Of a DNA stretch of 40,671 bases, positions 22,960 to 30,078 are shown piece by piece (position 1 is the first letter of the stretch; each line of letters starts with the position of its first letter). Below the pieces are notes generated by a model, which saw only the letters and a program-made list of their open reading frames with translations, had not been told where the DNA came from and did not search any database. This DNA is from Candidatus Omnitrophota bacterium. Lineage in GTDB: Bacteria; Omnitrophota; Gorgyraeia; Gygaellales; Profunditerraquicolaceae. The stretch spans positions 1 through 40,671 of the forward strand of contig JAPLLY010000059.1 in the NCBI GenBank assembly GCA_026387315.1, read 5' to 3'. The translations under genes and the position numbers were made by a program.

Positions 22960-25481
22960 TCTTTTATTTCCTTTTCAAAAGTGTCATTGCGAGGGAGCGA
23001 AGCGACCGAAGCAATCTTAAAAACAAGATTGCTTCGCCCCTTCGGGGCTCGCAATGACACTAAATATAATCCTTCAGTTTCAGCTATTTGTTTTTTAAGA
23101 TTAAATTTCTCTTTAATCCGCACAGCAGCTTTCTCACCGAATTCATTCACCAAAGCTTTATTCTTCAAAAACAATTCCATTCCTTCTTTTAAAGCCAGGC
23201 CATCCTTAGCAGAAACAATAAGCCCTGTTTCATTATTAATTATAACCTCCGGACTGCCGTCAACATTAGTGGCAATCACCGGCTTGCCCATTGCCCCCGC
23301 CTCCAGCGTTGCCAATGGCAGCCCTTCGTATAATGAAGGTAAAACTAATAAATTGATTTCTCGCAATACATTTTCAATATCTTTCCTGTATCCTAAAAAT
23401 TCTACTCTATCAGCAATCCCTAATTTATGCGCCTGTTCTTCTAATTCCTTTCGTAAATTTCCATCACCAACTATCACAAATCTCACATCCCCATAATTAC
23501 CATCCAGAAGCCCAACTGCCTCTAAAAAATACCTATGCCCCTTCTGCGCCTCCAGCCTCCCAATTACTCCTATAACAAAAGGGGACGGTTCCCCGATTGC
23601 CTGCCGGTAGGCAGGCAGGGAACCGTCCCCTAGTTTTTTAAACCTCCCCAAATCCACCCCATTATGAATAACAGTTATTTTCGTCGCGTCTAATTTTTTT
23701 GTTGAAACAAGATAATCCTTTACTGCGTTTGAAACTGAAATTATTCGGTCAACATACCGGTAAAAAATCCGGTCAATAAAATATGCCTTTTTTAATCCCT
23801 TACGCCAAGCTTCGCGTAAATGCGCAGTCTCAATAACCGTTGGCACTCCGCAAAGCTTTGCCAAAGGAGCCGCGAATTTTGTCGCGCCAAATAAATGCGA
23901 ATTTACTATATCCGGCTTCTCTTTTTTAATTATTCTAATAAATTTAATTATTTCACCCAGGCTTCTCCATCTTCTAATATTAACAGCATAATACTTAACT
24001 TTTAACTCTTCTAGTTCTCTTTTGAGTAAAGCAATAAGCTCCTGTGGACAAACCAGTATCACTTCAAACTTATTTTTATCAACATTCTTCAGTAACCCCA
24101 AAACATGCTCCTCCACCCCCGCCCGCACCACAGAATTAAGAAAATAAAGTATTTTAAATTTTCCCCTCCCCTCGTGGGAGGGGCTAGGGGAGGGGAAATT
24201 AAAAGTCATCAACTTAAATATATCCTTCACATCCTCAATTCTTTCCTCAACCTCACAATTCGACACCAACACCGCATCCATTAAACATTGGGAATTTTGC
24301 ATACTGCTAGAGCGTATGCTTCCCCTCCCCTCGGAATCAGGGAACGGTTCCCCTTGGGAACCGTTCCCAAGTTTCCTTCCCCTCCCCTCGTGGGAGGGGC
24401 TAGGGGAGGGGGAACCCCCTTCGTCAACATCATACCCGTGCATTCCTTGTGGAGCCTTATTCCCCATATAACTGGGATTAATCACCACGCCAGTATTCAT
24501 TAAAAAGATAACTTCACCATACATATTATCTTTAAAATCAATCCCCAGATTTCTTATTTCCTCTTCAGCCAGAATCCTGCCATAGTTTCTGTTTTTTAAT
24601 AAATAACTAATCTTATCTCTGGCATTAGAAGTATGAAACCAAAATCTAGCCATAGTTGAATCATAGAAAGCCAAATAATCATCAGGGGTTTTAAAACCTA
24701 AATTTTCTATATCAGCCTTAAGATCTTCAGCTTCGTTTACCGGGCTCATTCCGTGATCGGAGAAAATATACAAATTCACCTGTGCGGATCTATTTTTAGC
24801 AATCCGATAGATATCTCTTATTTCTTTCTCATAGTTATCTAACGCCACCTCAACCTTATCCTTAACCTCAGCCTTAGGTTTAAAATATGAGTGCAACAAA
24901 GCGTCAAACTCCGATAAATAAAGGAAGTAAAAGTTACTGCTGTCATTTCTAAGGCTCTTTTTTGCCTTAGCAAGTATTTCTTGATCTTTGAGTGGATAAT
25001 TAAAGCATTTATAATCTACCTTACGATTTTTAAGAATATCGAAAATATTATTTATTTCGCCAATCCCTTTAGGCGCGTAGATATTTTTCTTTTCGCAGAT
25101 ATCAAATAAATGCAGCTGCCTGATTGGGATAAGATAAGTCTCAAAGTAACCGGTATAACCCATTAGGCGCTTAGATATCTCTTCGATTATCTTACGGGTT
25201 ATTCGGGAATTTAGGATATTATCCGGAAGCCAAAGTAAAGCCTTGGTCCAGCTAAATGGCGAAGTTTTAGGTGAATAATAATACAGCGACCAATGTTTAT
25301 GCTCTTGAGGGTATTTTCCGGTTAAAATCGAGGGTATTACCCCGCTTGAAAAGCCCAGGATGCTCCTCACGGGCATTTTGGTTGTAGCGATATCATTAAG
25401 GAATGGCCTGTCCTTTATGTAGTTCCATCCCAAAGCATCAATTAGAATAAAAATATTAATCACTTCACGAACCTTTTCCAA
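22956..25481 (-). CDS. Alkaline phosphatase-superfamily domain fused to family 4 glycosyltransferase
   Basis: An 841-residue protein. Residues 1-425 are a type I phosphodiesterase/phosphatase domain: metal-binding FILIDALGW, nucleophile region GFSSGVIPSILTGKYP, IFSDHGMSPV and PQGMHGYDVDE. Residues about 440-806 are a GT4 domain (ILYFLNSVVRAGVEEHVLGL, GVIGRLEAQKGHRYF, LPSLYEGLPLATLEAGAMG). Between and inside them lie stretches encoded by repeats: residues about 356-387, 427-440, 617-633 and 807-833. The junction FNFPSPSPSHEGRGKFKILY suggests a repeat removed the phosphatase stop and fused two adjacent genes. The gene overlaps its upstream neighbour by 22 bp and its downstream neighbour by 4 bp. 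Catalytic residues look intact in both parts. Confidence 0.88.
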   Translation of the reverse strand: MEKVREVINIFILIDALGWNYIKDRPFLNDIATTKMPVRSILGFSSGVIPSILTGKYPQEHKHWSLYYYSPKTSPFSWTKALLWLPDNILNSRITRKIIEEISKRLMGYTGYFETYLIPIRQLHLFDICEKKNIYAPKGIGEINNIFDILKNRKVDYKCFNYPLKDQEILAKAKKSLRNDSSNFYFLYLSEFDALLHSYFKPKAEVKDKVEVALDNYEKEIRDIYRIAKNRSAQVNLYIFSDHGMSPVNEAEDLKADIENLGFKTPDDYLAFYDSTMARFWFHTSNARDKISYLLKNRNYGRILAEEEIRNLGIDFKDNMYGEVIFLMNTGVVINPSYMGNKAPQGMHGYDVDEGGSPSPSPSHEGRGRKLGNGSQGEPFPDSEGRGSIRSSSMQNSQCLMDAVLVSNCEVEERIEDVKDIFKLMTFNFPSPSPSHEGRGKFKILYFLNSVVRAGVEEHVLGLLKNVDKNKFEVILVCPQELIALLKRELEELKVKYYAVNIRRWRSLGEIIKFIRIIKKEKPDIVNSHLFGATKFAAPLAKLCGVPTVIETAHLREAWRKGLKKAYFIDRIFYRYVDRIISVSNAVKDYLVSTKKLDATKITVIHNGVDLGRFKKLGDGSLPAYRQAIGEPSPFVIGVIGRLEAQKGHRYFLEAVGLLDGNYGDVRFVIVGDGNLRKELEEQAHKLGIADRVEFLGYRKDIENVLREINLLVLPSLYEGLPLATLEAGAMGKPVIATNVDGSPEVIINNETGLIVSAKDGLALKEGMELFLKNKALVNEFGEKAAVRIKEKFNLKKQIAETEGLYLVSLRAPKGRSNLVFKIASVASLPRNDTFEKEIKE
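22980..23061. repeat. Family C palindromic element in the fusion gene's 3' end
   Basis: An 82-bp imperfect palindrome: outer arms AGTGTCATTGCGAG and CTCGCAATGACACT, inner arms CGAAGCAATCTT and AAGATTGCTTCG. It encodes LRAPKGRSNLVFKIASVASL and PRNDT in frame just before the stop. TCATTGCGAG-type repeats are common in several bacterial groups; function unknown. Confidence 0.85.
23581..23630. repeat. Family B element with nested palindrome inside the glycosyltransferase domain
   Basis: Outer arms GGGGACGGTTCCC and GGGAACCGTCCCC enclose a second palindrome TGCCTGCC-GGTA-GGCAGGCA. It encodes LGDGSLPAYRQAIGEPS in frame between VDLGRFKK and FVIGVIGRL, the interdomain linker of the GT-B fold, where an insertion should be tolerated. 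Confidence 0.85.
24161..24200. repeat. Family A element at the phosphatase-glycosyltransferase junction
   Basis: A 40-bp palindromic copy (AATTTCCCCTCCCC end in inverse orientation to TTCCCCTCCCCTCG) encodes NFPSPSPSHEGRGK in frame. The phosphatase fold is expected to end just before it and the GT4 fold starts just after it. Confidence 0.85.
24319..24412. repeat. Nested family A and B elements in the phosphatase domain
   Basis: A family B-like palindrome (24340-24368; arms GGGAACGGTTCCC and GGGAACCGTTCCC around CTT) lies between a truncated family A end (CTTCCCCTCCCCTCG, 24319-24333) and a full family A copy beginning with the same 15 bases (24376-24412). The whole stretch is translated in frame as a Gly/Ser/Pro-rich loop. 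Confidence 0.85.
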
Positions 25482-26356
25482 TTTTTAATCACGTTATCTC
25501 TTTTAGTTTTATTCTGATATTCCTCCGAAAAATATAGCCCTACTGATTTTTGGTAAACAAAAAATCTTATCGGTTTTCCTGAGTTTAAAACTTTAATTAA
25601 ACACATTAAATTTCCAATGAATTTTTTTTCGTCAACCCATACTTTTTTAAAATACTCTCTTAGCTCAAGCCATTTCTTTAAAGTCTCTTCGCGATTAACG
25701 TCATTGCGAGGCACCGTAGGTGCCGAAGCAATCCCGCTCCGTTGATTATTAATAGAAGCAAAAGCTTCTTCTATCTTATTCAATAATCCATCATCCTTGT
25801 CATTCTGAGGGAGAGAAGCGGCCGAAGAATCTATCTTTTTAAACTCTTCTTGTTTCTCCGGATATAAGCTTTTATATCGCCTATTTAAAACCAATAACGA
25901 ATTTACTAATTGAATATAGCCTTTATCAAAATCATACTGGTTAATTGTTTGGCCGTCATTAATTTTACTTAGTAAAATCAACTGTTCAACTATCCGGTTA
26001 TTTAAAAGTATGAACCCGTCAATTGGCTTTATATCCGCGTAAGAATAATCCGGAATAAGCTTCAGGATATCCTTATCACCAGAGAGAACTTTTCCGAATT
26101 TCTTTACTTCAACAGTGTAGATATATGGTTTTAGCCTTTTTAAATGATTTCGCGTAGTAAGGCCTAAAGACAGATTACCAGCAAGCTCTGGTTTTTTAAC
26201 CGCGGATAAATCTTTTACCACCGCCCAAAACTCAATATCGCTTACCCCCTCCACTCCCTCGCCCCTGGAAAAACTGCCCACCAGAATCAAGGCCTCCAGC
26301 CCCTCCCCTAGTTTCCCAGCTATCTCCTTGGCGTATTTATTAATTAGTTCCATCAT
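25460..26356 (-). CDS. Minimal nucleotidyltransferase-like protein with repeat-encoded inserts
   Basis: A 298-residue protein with a pol-beta-type nucleotidyltransferase core near the N-terminus: ILVGSFSRGEGVEGVSDIEFW, with Gly27-Ser28 and the Asp40/Glu42 metal pair. The C-terminal part is helical and could be a HEPN-like or partner-binding region, but no HEPN catalytic motif is seen. Two inserts, SSAASLPQND and GIASAPTVPRND, are encoded by family C repeats in frame. It overlaps the fusion gene by 22 bp, which favours a role with the polysaccharide genes, yet it also directly follows an XRE/AbiEii pair, so membership of the toxin-antitoxin island is possible. Substrate unknown. Confidence 0.78.
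   Translation of the reverse strand: MMELINKYAKEIAGKLGEGLEALILVGSFSRGEGVEGVSDIEFWAVVKDLSAVKKPELAGNLSLGLTTRNHLKRLKPYIYTVEVKKFGKVLSGDKDILKLIPDYSYADIKPIDGFILLNNRIVEQLILLSKINDGQTINQYDFDKGYIQLVNSLLVLNRRYKSLYPEKQEEFKKIDSSAASLPQNDKDDGLLNKIEEAFASINNQRSGIASAPTVPRNDVNREETLKKWLELREYFKKVWVDEKKFIGNLMCLIKVLNSGKPIRFFVYQKSVGLYFSEEYQNKTKRDNVIKNWKRFVK
25699..25735. repeat. Family C element in the nucleotidyltransferase gene (copy 1)
   Basis: CGTCATTGCGAGGCACCGTA followed by GGTGCCGAAGCAATC; inner arms GGCACC and GGTGCC form a stem. It encodes SGIASAPTVPRND on the minus strand without breaking the frame. Confidence 0.75.
25799..25832. repeat. Family C element in the nucleotidyltransferase gene (copy 2)
   Basis: The TCATTCTGAG...GAAGAATC variant of the family, encoding DSSAASLPQND in frame about 100 bp from the first copy. 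Confidence 0.7.
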
Positions 26357-26889
26357 TACGAAATTATTTTTGTTTCCAAAACTAACTTTAAATTTAAAGC
26401 ATCAACTATTTTTTTAAGTGTCCGGATAGATAGGTTTACATATCCCTGCTCAACAAATGAAATCGACTGTTGGGATAAACCGGCTTTATTGGCCAAGCCG
26501 GCTTGAGTTAACCCGCTTTTTATTCTGCAATCTTTTATTTGATCACAGATATTCTTTATTTCAGGATCAAAATCAAGCGGCCTCTCTTTAGATCCTTTAA
26601 GCCTTTTTTTATTCATGCCTTTTGTGGCAGCCCTATAAATCTCATCCCAGAAAATTATACGCCGATCATTCCACTTGTTTTCTCGCATTTTTCGCTTAAT
26701 CTTCGGCCAGTTATTTACAAAGAGCTCTTTACTGAGGTATTTACTAAAGACATTCTTAGGCTTATTAGTTCTAGAAAGTAATAAAGAGGCAAATTCAATA
26801 AACCTTGGGTTAAGTTCATCCCCAAGGATATTCTTTATTTGCCCCATATCTGTTTTCTTGTCCCAAAAAACTGTAGTATTATCTTCCAT
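26356..26889 (-). CDS. XRE-family helix-turn-helix protein, probable antitoxin
   Basis: A 177-residue protein. The last 70 residues are a Cro/C1-type helix-turn-helix (CRIKSGLTQAGLANKAGLSQ, QSISFVEQGYVNLSIRTLKK). The first 100 residues contain VFSKYLSKELFVNNWPKIKR and IIFWDEIYRAA, an additional domain often seen next to AbiEii-like nucleotidyltransferases (possibly DUF6922-like; not certain). It lies 5 bp downstream of the AbiEii-like gene in one unit, so it is probably the antitoxin and autoregulator. The stop overlaps the next start by one base (TAATG), which links this module to the nucleotidyltransferase at 25460. Confidence 0.8.
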   Translation of the reverse strand: MEDNTTVFWDKKTDMGQIKNILGDELNPRFIEFASLLLSRTNKPKNVFSKYLSKELFVNNWPKIKRKMRENKWNDRRIIFWDEIYRAATKGMNKKRLKGSKERPLDFDPEIKNICDQIKDCRIKSGLTQAGLANKAGLSQQSISFVEQGYVNLSIRTLKKIVDALNLKLVLETKIIS

Positions 26890-26894
26890 GTATT

Positions 26895-27599
26895 TTAAAT
26901 TTCCCCCGCGATAATTTTTCCAACCTCATCTTTAAAATGATGTTCTATTTCTGGAAAAGAAACGTTTTTATCCGTAATGATTTCTGTCAATCCTATTTTC
27001 ATCTCTAATCTCTTATAAGTTCTAAACCAGATAATAATGCTTTCTTTTTGAGCCTGCTGGCAATACTCATTTACAAAGCTTGATAATGGCATAAAAGTCT
27101 TGGATAAGAAATACAAATCAAAGAAATCTTTTGCTTCCTGCCTTCCGCCAATAAACACGCTTCTTCCTATGGAATCTAGCGTTGTTATGCTTCCGCAAGC
27201 GGTTAATATTTTTCGAAAATAGATATCTTCAATTGTAAGGACAGAGATGCCATCAATTAGTCTCAACGGTTTTAATAATTTATACACATCCTCCACAAAA
27301 TCAATTTTTAACGCGCTATTTTCATTAATTATAAGTGAATAAACTAAAATCTTCGCGAACCCTTGTTTATTTCCTTCTCCCTCAAGTGCCGCCTTTAGCC
27401 CAATATCCTTGGAGAGCAGAGAGATTATTTCTTCAATTTTTACTCTAGAGAAATTCTTCGTAAAAAAATCTAGATCATAAGACTCCCTATGCTGGAAATA
27501 ATACAAAGACAAAGCTGTCCCACCAACTAAATAAAAACCTGCTAATTTATTTGCCAAGTGTTTTAGTGTTTTATTGCGTATACCTATTATTTCATCCAT
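26895..27599 (-). CDS. AbiEii-like nucleotidyltransferase toxin
   Basis: A 234-residue protein of the AbiEii/AbiGii nucleotidyltransferase family: FYLVGGTALSLYYFQHRESY with GGT at 26-28, and DLDFF giving Asp42 and Asp44. Later motifs ILVYSLI...ALKIDFVED and RQEAKDFFDLYFLSK agree with the family. Such toxins are thought to modify tRNA 3' ends or related targets. Its partner here is an XRE protein instead of the usual AbiEi, and the gene order is toxin first. It has no recognisable strong promoter; the upstream 200 bp contain an inverted repeat array. Confidence 0.87.
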   Translation of the reverse strand: MDEIIGIRNKTLKHLANKLAGFYLVGGTALSLYYFQHRESYDLDFFTKNFSRVKIEEIISLLSKDIGLKAALEGEGNKQGFAKILVYSLIINENSALKIDFVEDVYKLLKPLRLIDGISVLTIEDIYFRKILTACGSITTLDSIGRSVFIGGRQEAKDFFDLYFLSKTFMPLSSFVNEYCQQAQKESIIIWFRTYKRLEMKIGLTEIITDKNVSFPEIEHHFKDEVGKIIAGEI

Positions 27600-27712
27600 G
27601 AATCAAGTATACATAAGAAAGTTGATATTGTCAAGAATTACTACTCCCACTTGTATTTTAATCACTTTATCAACTTTTTAATGTATTAACAGCCTTTTCC
27701 ACAACCCATTAA

Positions 27713-27805
27713 CTAAGTACTACGCACTAAGTACTACGCACCAATTACTAAGCTCAAGAGTAGCAGGTGCGTGGTGCGTAGTAGTGCGTAGTAGCGTGGT
27801 GCTTA
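27713..27805. repeat. Family E repeat array (TACTACGCAC words)
   Basis: Tandem CTAAGTACTACGCA units face an inverted set (TGGTGCGTAGTAGTGCGTAG). The clearest stem pairs TACTACGCACCA (27732-27743) with TGGTGCGTAGTA (27772-27783). It overlaps the stop codon of the AbiEii gene. A fragment recurs at 29263-29278 at the end of vapC. Confidence 0.75.
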
Positions 27806-28582
27806 GTCTCCCTTCCATCCCTGGACGTATTCAATAAAAAGCAGCACCTTCTTCGCGTCTTCCGGAGAAAATACAAACTGCTCTACATCTCGGGATAAAA
27901 GCTTAAAATCTAGCTTCGCGCAACGTTGGAGCAGGGCGGTTTTAAGCATTCCCTTATCGATAATACCAGCGCGCTCTTTCAAATAAGCAAAGTTTGGTTT
28001 TGCTTTGCCAGCTAAAAAAACAGCATCATAAAAATCCCTGCCCATCGCCCGTTTACGGGCAAGGATAGCATAAAACTTCTGCGCCAGTAAAATATCAGCA
28101 GGAACAACGCTGATACTGGTAAAAATATCAAATTTATTAATTACTACCCGTTCGGCTAAATACTTAAAATTCTGCGGCTGGGCATCGAGCTTAATTAAAA
28201 TTTTTTCCTCCTGATGGCCGGAAAGCCCTTTATCAAACAAACCCCCCATAACCTTGATATCCGCGCTAAAAGCACCCTTAAATGAAGTGCTGGTTTGAAT
28301 AACATATCCTTCCAGGGTAAGCTTCTTGGCCACTCCTTGGGTCAAAACATTAAAATCATCTTTTGTCAGCCCTTGATTATCAAAATCCAGGTCTTCGGAA
28401 AACCTAGGCAGGCCATGTACGATATGAATTGCCGTGCCTCCCATAAACACCAATTTTTGCCCATATCGGCTGGCAAACACCGCTTCCAGTATTTTATACT
28501 GCAAATATTCCCGCAAAAGATTACGTTTAAAATGCCGCAATTGTTCAGGAAAAAATGATTCTATCTTCTTAAGTTCAAGCAT
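27803..28582 (-). CDS. abiEii: AbiEii-type toxin nucleotidyltransferase
   Basis: A 259-residue protein with KLVFMGGTAIHIVHGLPRFS (GGT at 48-50) and EDLDFDNQ (Asp64, Asp66), then VINKFDIFTSISVVPADILL and RAMGRDFYDAVFLAGKAK, as in COG2253/AbiEii proteins. The AbiEi gene precedes it with an 8-bp overlap, the classic AbiE phage-abortive-infection / type IV toxin-antitoxin layout. AbiEii proteins transfer nucleotides to tRNA acceptor ends and stop growth when not counteracted. Catalytic residues appear intact. Confidence 0.92.
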   Translation of the reverse strand: MLELKKIESFFPEQLRHFKRNLLREYLQYKILEAVFASRYGQKLVFMGGTAIHIVHGLPRFSEDLDFDNQGLTKDDFNVLTQGVAKKLTLEGYVIQTSTSFKGAFSADIKVMGGLFDKGLSGHQEEKILIKLDAQPQNFKYLAERVVINKFDIFTSISVVPADILLAQKFYAILARKRAMGRDFYDAVFLAGKAKPNFAYLKERAGIIDKGMLKTALLQRCAKLDFKLLSRDVEQFVFSPEDAKKVLLFIEYVQGWKGD

Positions 28583-29192
28583 GCTTAATATACTCCCAAA
28601 AATTATTTACTCTGCGCTTTAAAGATACCTGCCCATAAACACCCAAATAGTCATTAATCGTGTTCTGATTCATAAGCTTAAGGAATACTTTCCGATTAAT
28701 ACGCAGCTCTTCAAAGCTTGCCTCATCGCGAAGTTCAGTCTTAATATAAAAAAGATCCAGAAATGATTTTTCCGGAGAAGCCAGTTTAAATAGTTTCTCC
28801 TGGTTTTTTAAGAAGTCAAAACCGAAATACAATTTTGGCCGGATAGTCCGGTAAATAAATGCCCCTAGCGGAGTTTTAAAATGGCTGGTTTTGCGGGTTG
28901 ACGCGGAAGTAATCCCATAGACGCTTTCCGGAATCAATCCATAATAAGCCAGCGCCATTTCAAATGAAACATACGAAGGCGCGTAAATCCGGTTAGCGAT
29001 CTCAAAAAGAACCTTTTCATCAAGAGCCTTATCAGCAAAAATATAATACCCTCTAATTACTTTGCGAATATAGCCCTTTTCCTGCCATTCGTTAAGCCGC
29101 CTGCGGTGGAACGCAGGTTTGGCCTGCCGTATATCAGCAAGTGAAAACACCGTAAATGCCCCGACTATCCTTTGAAATTCAATATAACTCAT
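28575..29192 (-). CDS. abiEi: AbiEi-type antitoxin / transcriptional regulator
   Basis: A 205-residue protein with an N-terminal winged helix (RRRLNEWQEKGYIRKVIRGY followed by YIF) and the AbiEi C-terminal domain (RIYAPSYVSFEMALAYYGLI, GITSASTRKTSHFKTPLGAF, SPEKSFLDLFY). AbiEi neutralises AbiEii without direct complex formation and represses the operon by binding inverted repeats. It shares 8 bp with abiEii. A promoter and inverted repeat lie directly upstream. A decayed piece of a second copy lies at 29990-30043. Confidence 0.92.
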   Translation of the reverse strand: MSYIEFQRIVGAFTVFSLADIRQAKPAFHRRRLNEWQEKGYIRKVIRGYYIFADKALDEKVLFEIANRIYAPSYVSFEMALAYYGLIPESVYGITSASTRKTSHFKTPLGAFIYRTIRPKLYFGFDFLKNQEKLFKLASPEKSFLDLFYIKTELRDEASFEELRINRKVFLKLMNQNTINDYLGVYGQVSLKRRVNNFWEYIKHA

Positions 29193-29206
29193 TCATTTCT
29201 CCAAAG

Positions 29207-29258
29207 TGTTATTTATAACATCTATTAGAAATGTACCATAAAGGAGCTAAATTATCAA
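29207..29258 (-). promoter_or_regulatory. AbiE promoter and inverted-repeat operator
   Basis: On the minus strand TTGATA (29253-29258), 17 bp, TACATT (29230-29235). Just downstream is TGTTAT-AA-ATAACA (29207-29220), a two-fold symmetric site between start site and ATG where AbiEi could bind to repress the operon. Confidence 0.65.
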
Positions 29259-29285
29259 GCGTCTACGCACTAAGTACCAATTCAG

Positions 29286-29693
29286 CTACTCCATCAATTC
29301 AACGCCTGCCTGAATAAACTCTCTATCAAAAGCAAGAGCCTTGCTGATATTAAGGTCCTTCATTATTGTAAAAGAAGTAACATCTGTAAAACTAAACATT
29401 TTATCTTTGTACTTTTGATAAAGCTCCCAGGCTGATTGAAAATAGTTAGGACAGACCTGGACGATTTTTATTATTTTGCTGTTAAAGAGCGCCTCGCCTG
29501 CTAAGACAGATTGTTTATGGTTGCCTCTGGTTAGGATGGTAGTAATAGTTTCGTCGACCACGTAATCTGAAGTATAGATAAGCGCCTTTGAGTTTCTAAT
29601 CTCCTCAAAGATAGATGCTGCCTTTTTATGGTATTTATCACTATCTACAAAAAGAGCCACCCAGCCACTAGTATCTACAAAGGCCTTTTCCAT
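29286..29693 (-). CDS. vapC: PIN-domain ribonuclease toxin (VapC type)
   Basis: A 135-residue PIN protein with the acidic quartet Asp7 (FVDTSGW), Glu48 (VVDETITT), Asp104 (SFTDVTS) and Asp123 (ALAFDREF). This set binds metal ions and cuts RNA, usually tRNA. It is preceded by a ribbon-helix-helix antitoxin gene with a 3-bp gap. A repeat E fragment (CTACGCACTAAGTAC) lies just past its stop codon. Confidence 0.92.
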   Translation of the reverse strand: MEKAFVDTSGWVALFVDSDKYHKKAASIFEEIRNSKALIYTSDYVVDETITTILTRGNHKQSVLAGEALFNSKIIKIVQVCPNYFQSAWELYQKYKDKMFSFTDVTSFTIMKDLNISKALAFDREFIQAGVELME

Positions 29694-29696
29694 AGA

Positions 29697-29942
29697 TTAC
29701 CTCCCATACAAATAGTGATCGTGATTCACAGAAGCATCGGTTGCCGCGAGCTTGATTTTTCCAATAGCTTTGGTAAGCGGATCGCTATCCCAATTAACGT
29801 TTTTTGTCTTTGTTTCTAAGAGATGCCGTATTGCTCTTCGGATTAATTCGGAAATAGCCAGGCGTTCTCTTCCTGCCTCAAGTTTGAGCTGATGCAGCTG
29901 ATCTTCTTCAATATAAATTTGAGTCCGGTGTAAATTACTCAT
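29697..29942 (-). CDS. vapB: Ribbon-helix-helix antitoxin (VapB-like)
   Basis: Begins MSNLHRTQIYIEEDQLHQLK and continues with AISELIRRAIRHLL, a CopG/Arc-type DNA-binding fold, followed by a flexible tail expected to wrap the toxin. ATG at 29942 is chosen over the ATG at 29963 because GGAGGTGA lies directly before it; this gives 81 residues. Upstream, TGTATAATGTATAAT repeats next to TTGACA form the probable promoter and autoregulatory operator. Function with the PIN toxin is firm by arrangement. Confidence 0.88.
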   Translation of the reverse strand: MSNLHRTQIYIEEDQLHQLKLEAGRERLAISELIRRAIRHLLETKTKNVNWDSDPLTKAIGKIKLAATDASVNHDHYLYGR

Positions 29943-29989
29943 TTTCTCACCTCCATTATACATTATACATTGTCAATCAAAATAAATCC

Positions 29990-30043
29990 TAAGCATACGA
30001 AGGCACGTATTCAATATAACTCATTCATTTCTCTAAAGTGTCC
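29990..30043 (-). pseudogene. Remnant of a second abiEi 5' end
   Basis: The 3' part (30013-30043) matches the start and leader of abiEi (29179-29209) with one mismatch, and the 5' part reads CATACGAAGGC like 28970-28980 inside abiEi. Translated, MSYIEYVPSYA fuses the first five residues to the later APSYV region, as after an internal deletion. Confidence 0.6.
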
Positions 30044-30078
30044 CCCTCCCCTTGCGGGAGGGGCTAGGGGAGGGGAAC
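30041..30078. repeat. Family A palindromic repeat
   Basis: TCCCCCTCCCCTTGCGGGAG followed by GGGCTAGGGGAGGGGAAC; it ends at the kinase stop codon and touches the abiEi remnant. Confidence 0.75.

Noticed and set aside
27713-27805. Possible CRISPR array from repeated TACTACGCAC words
   Set aside because: Units are short, vary in spacing and occur in both orientations with no unique spacers; it is a palindromic repeat cluster.
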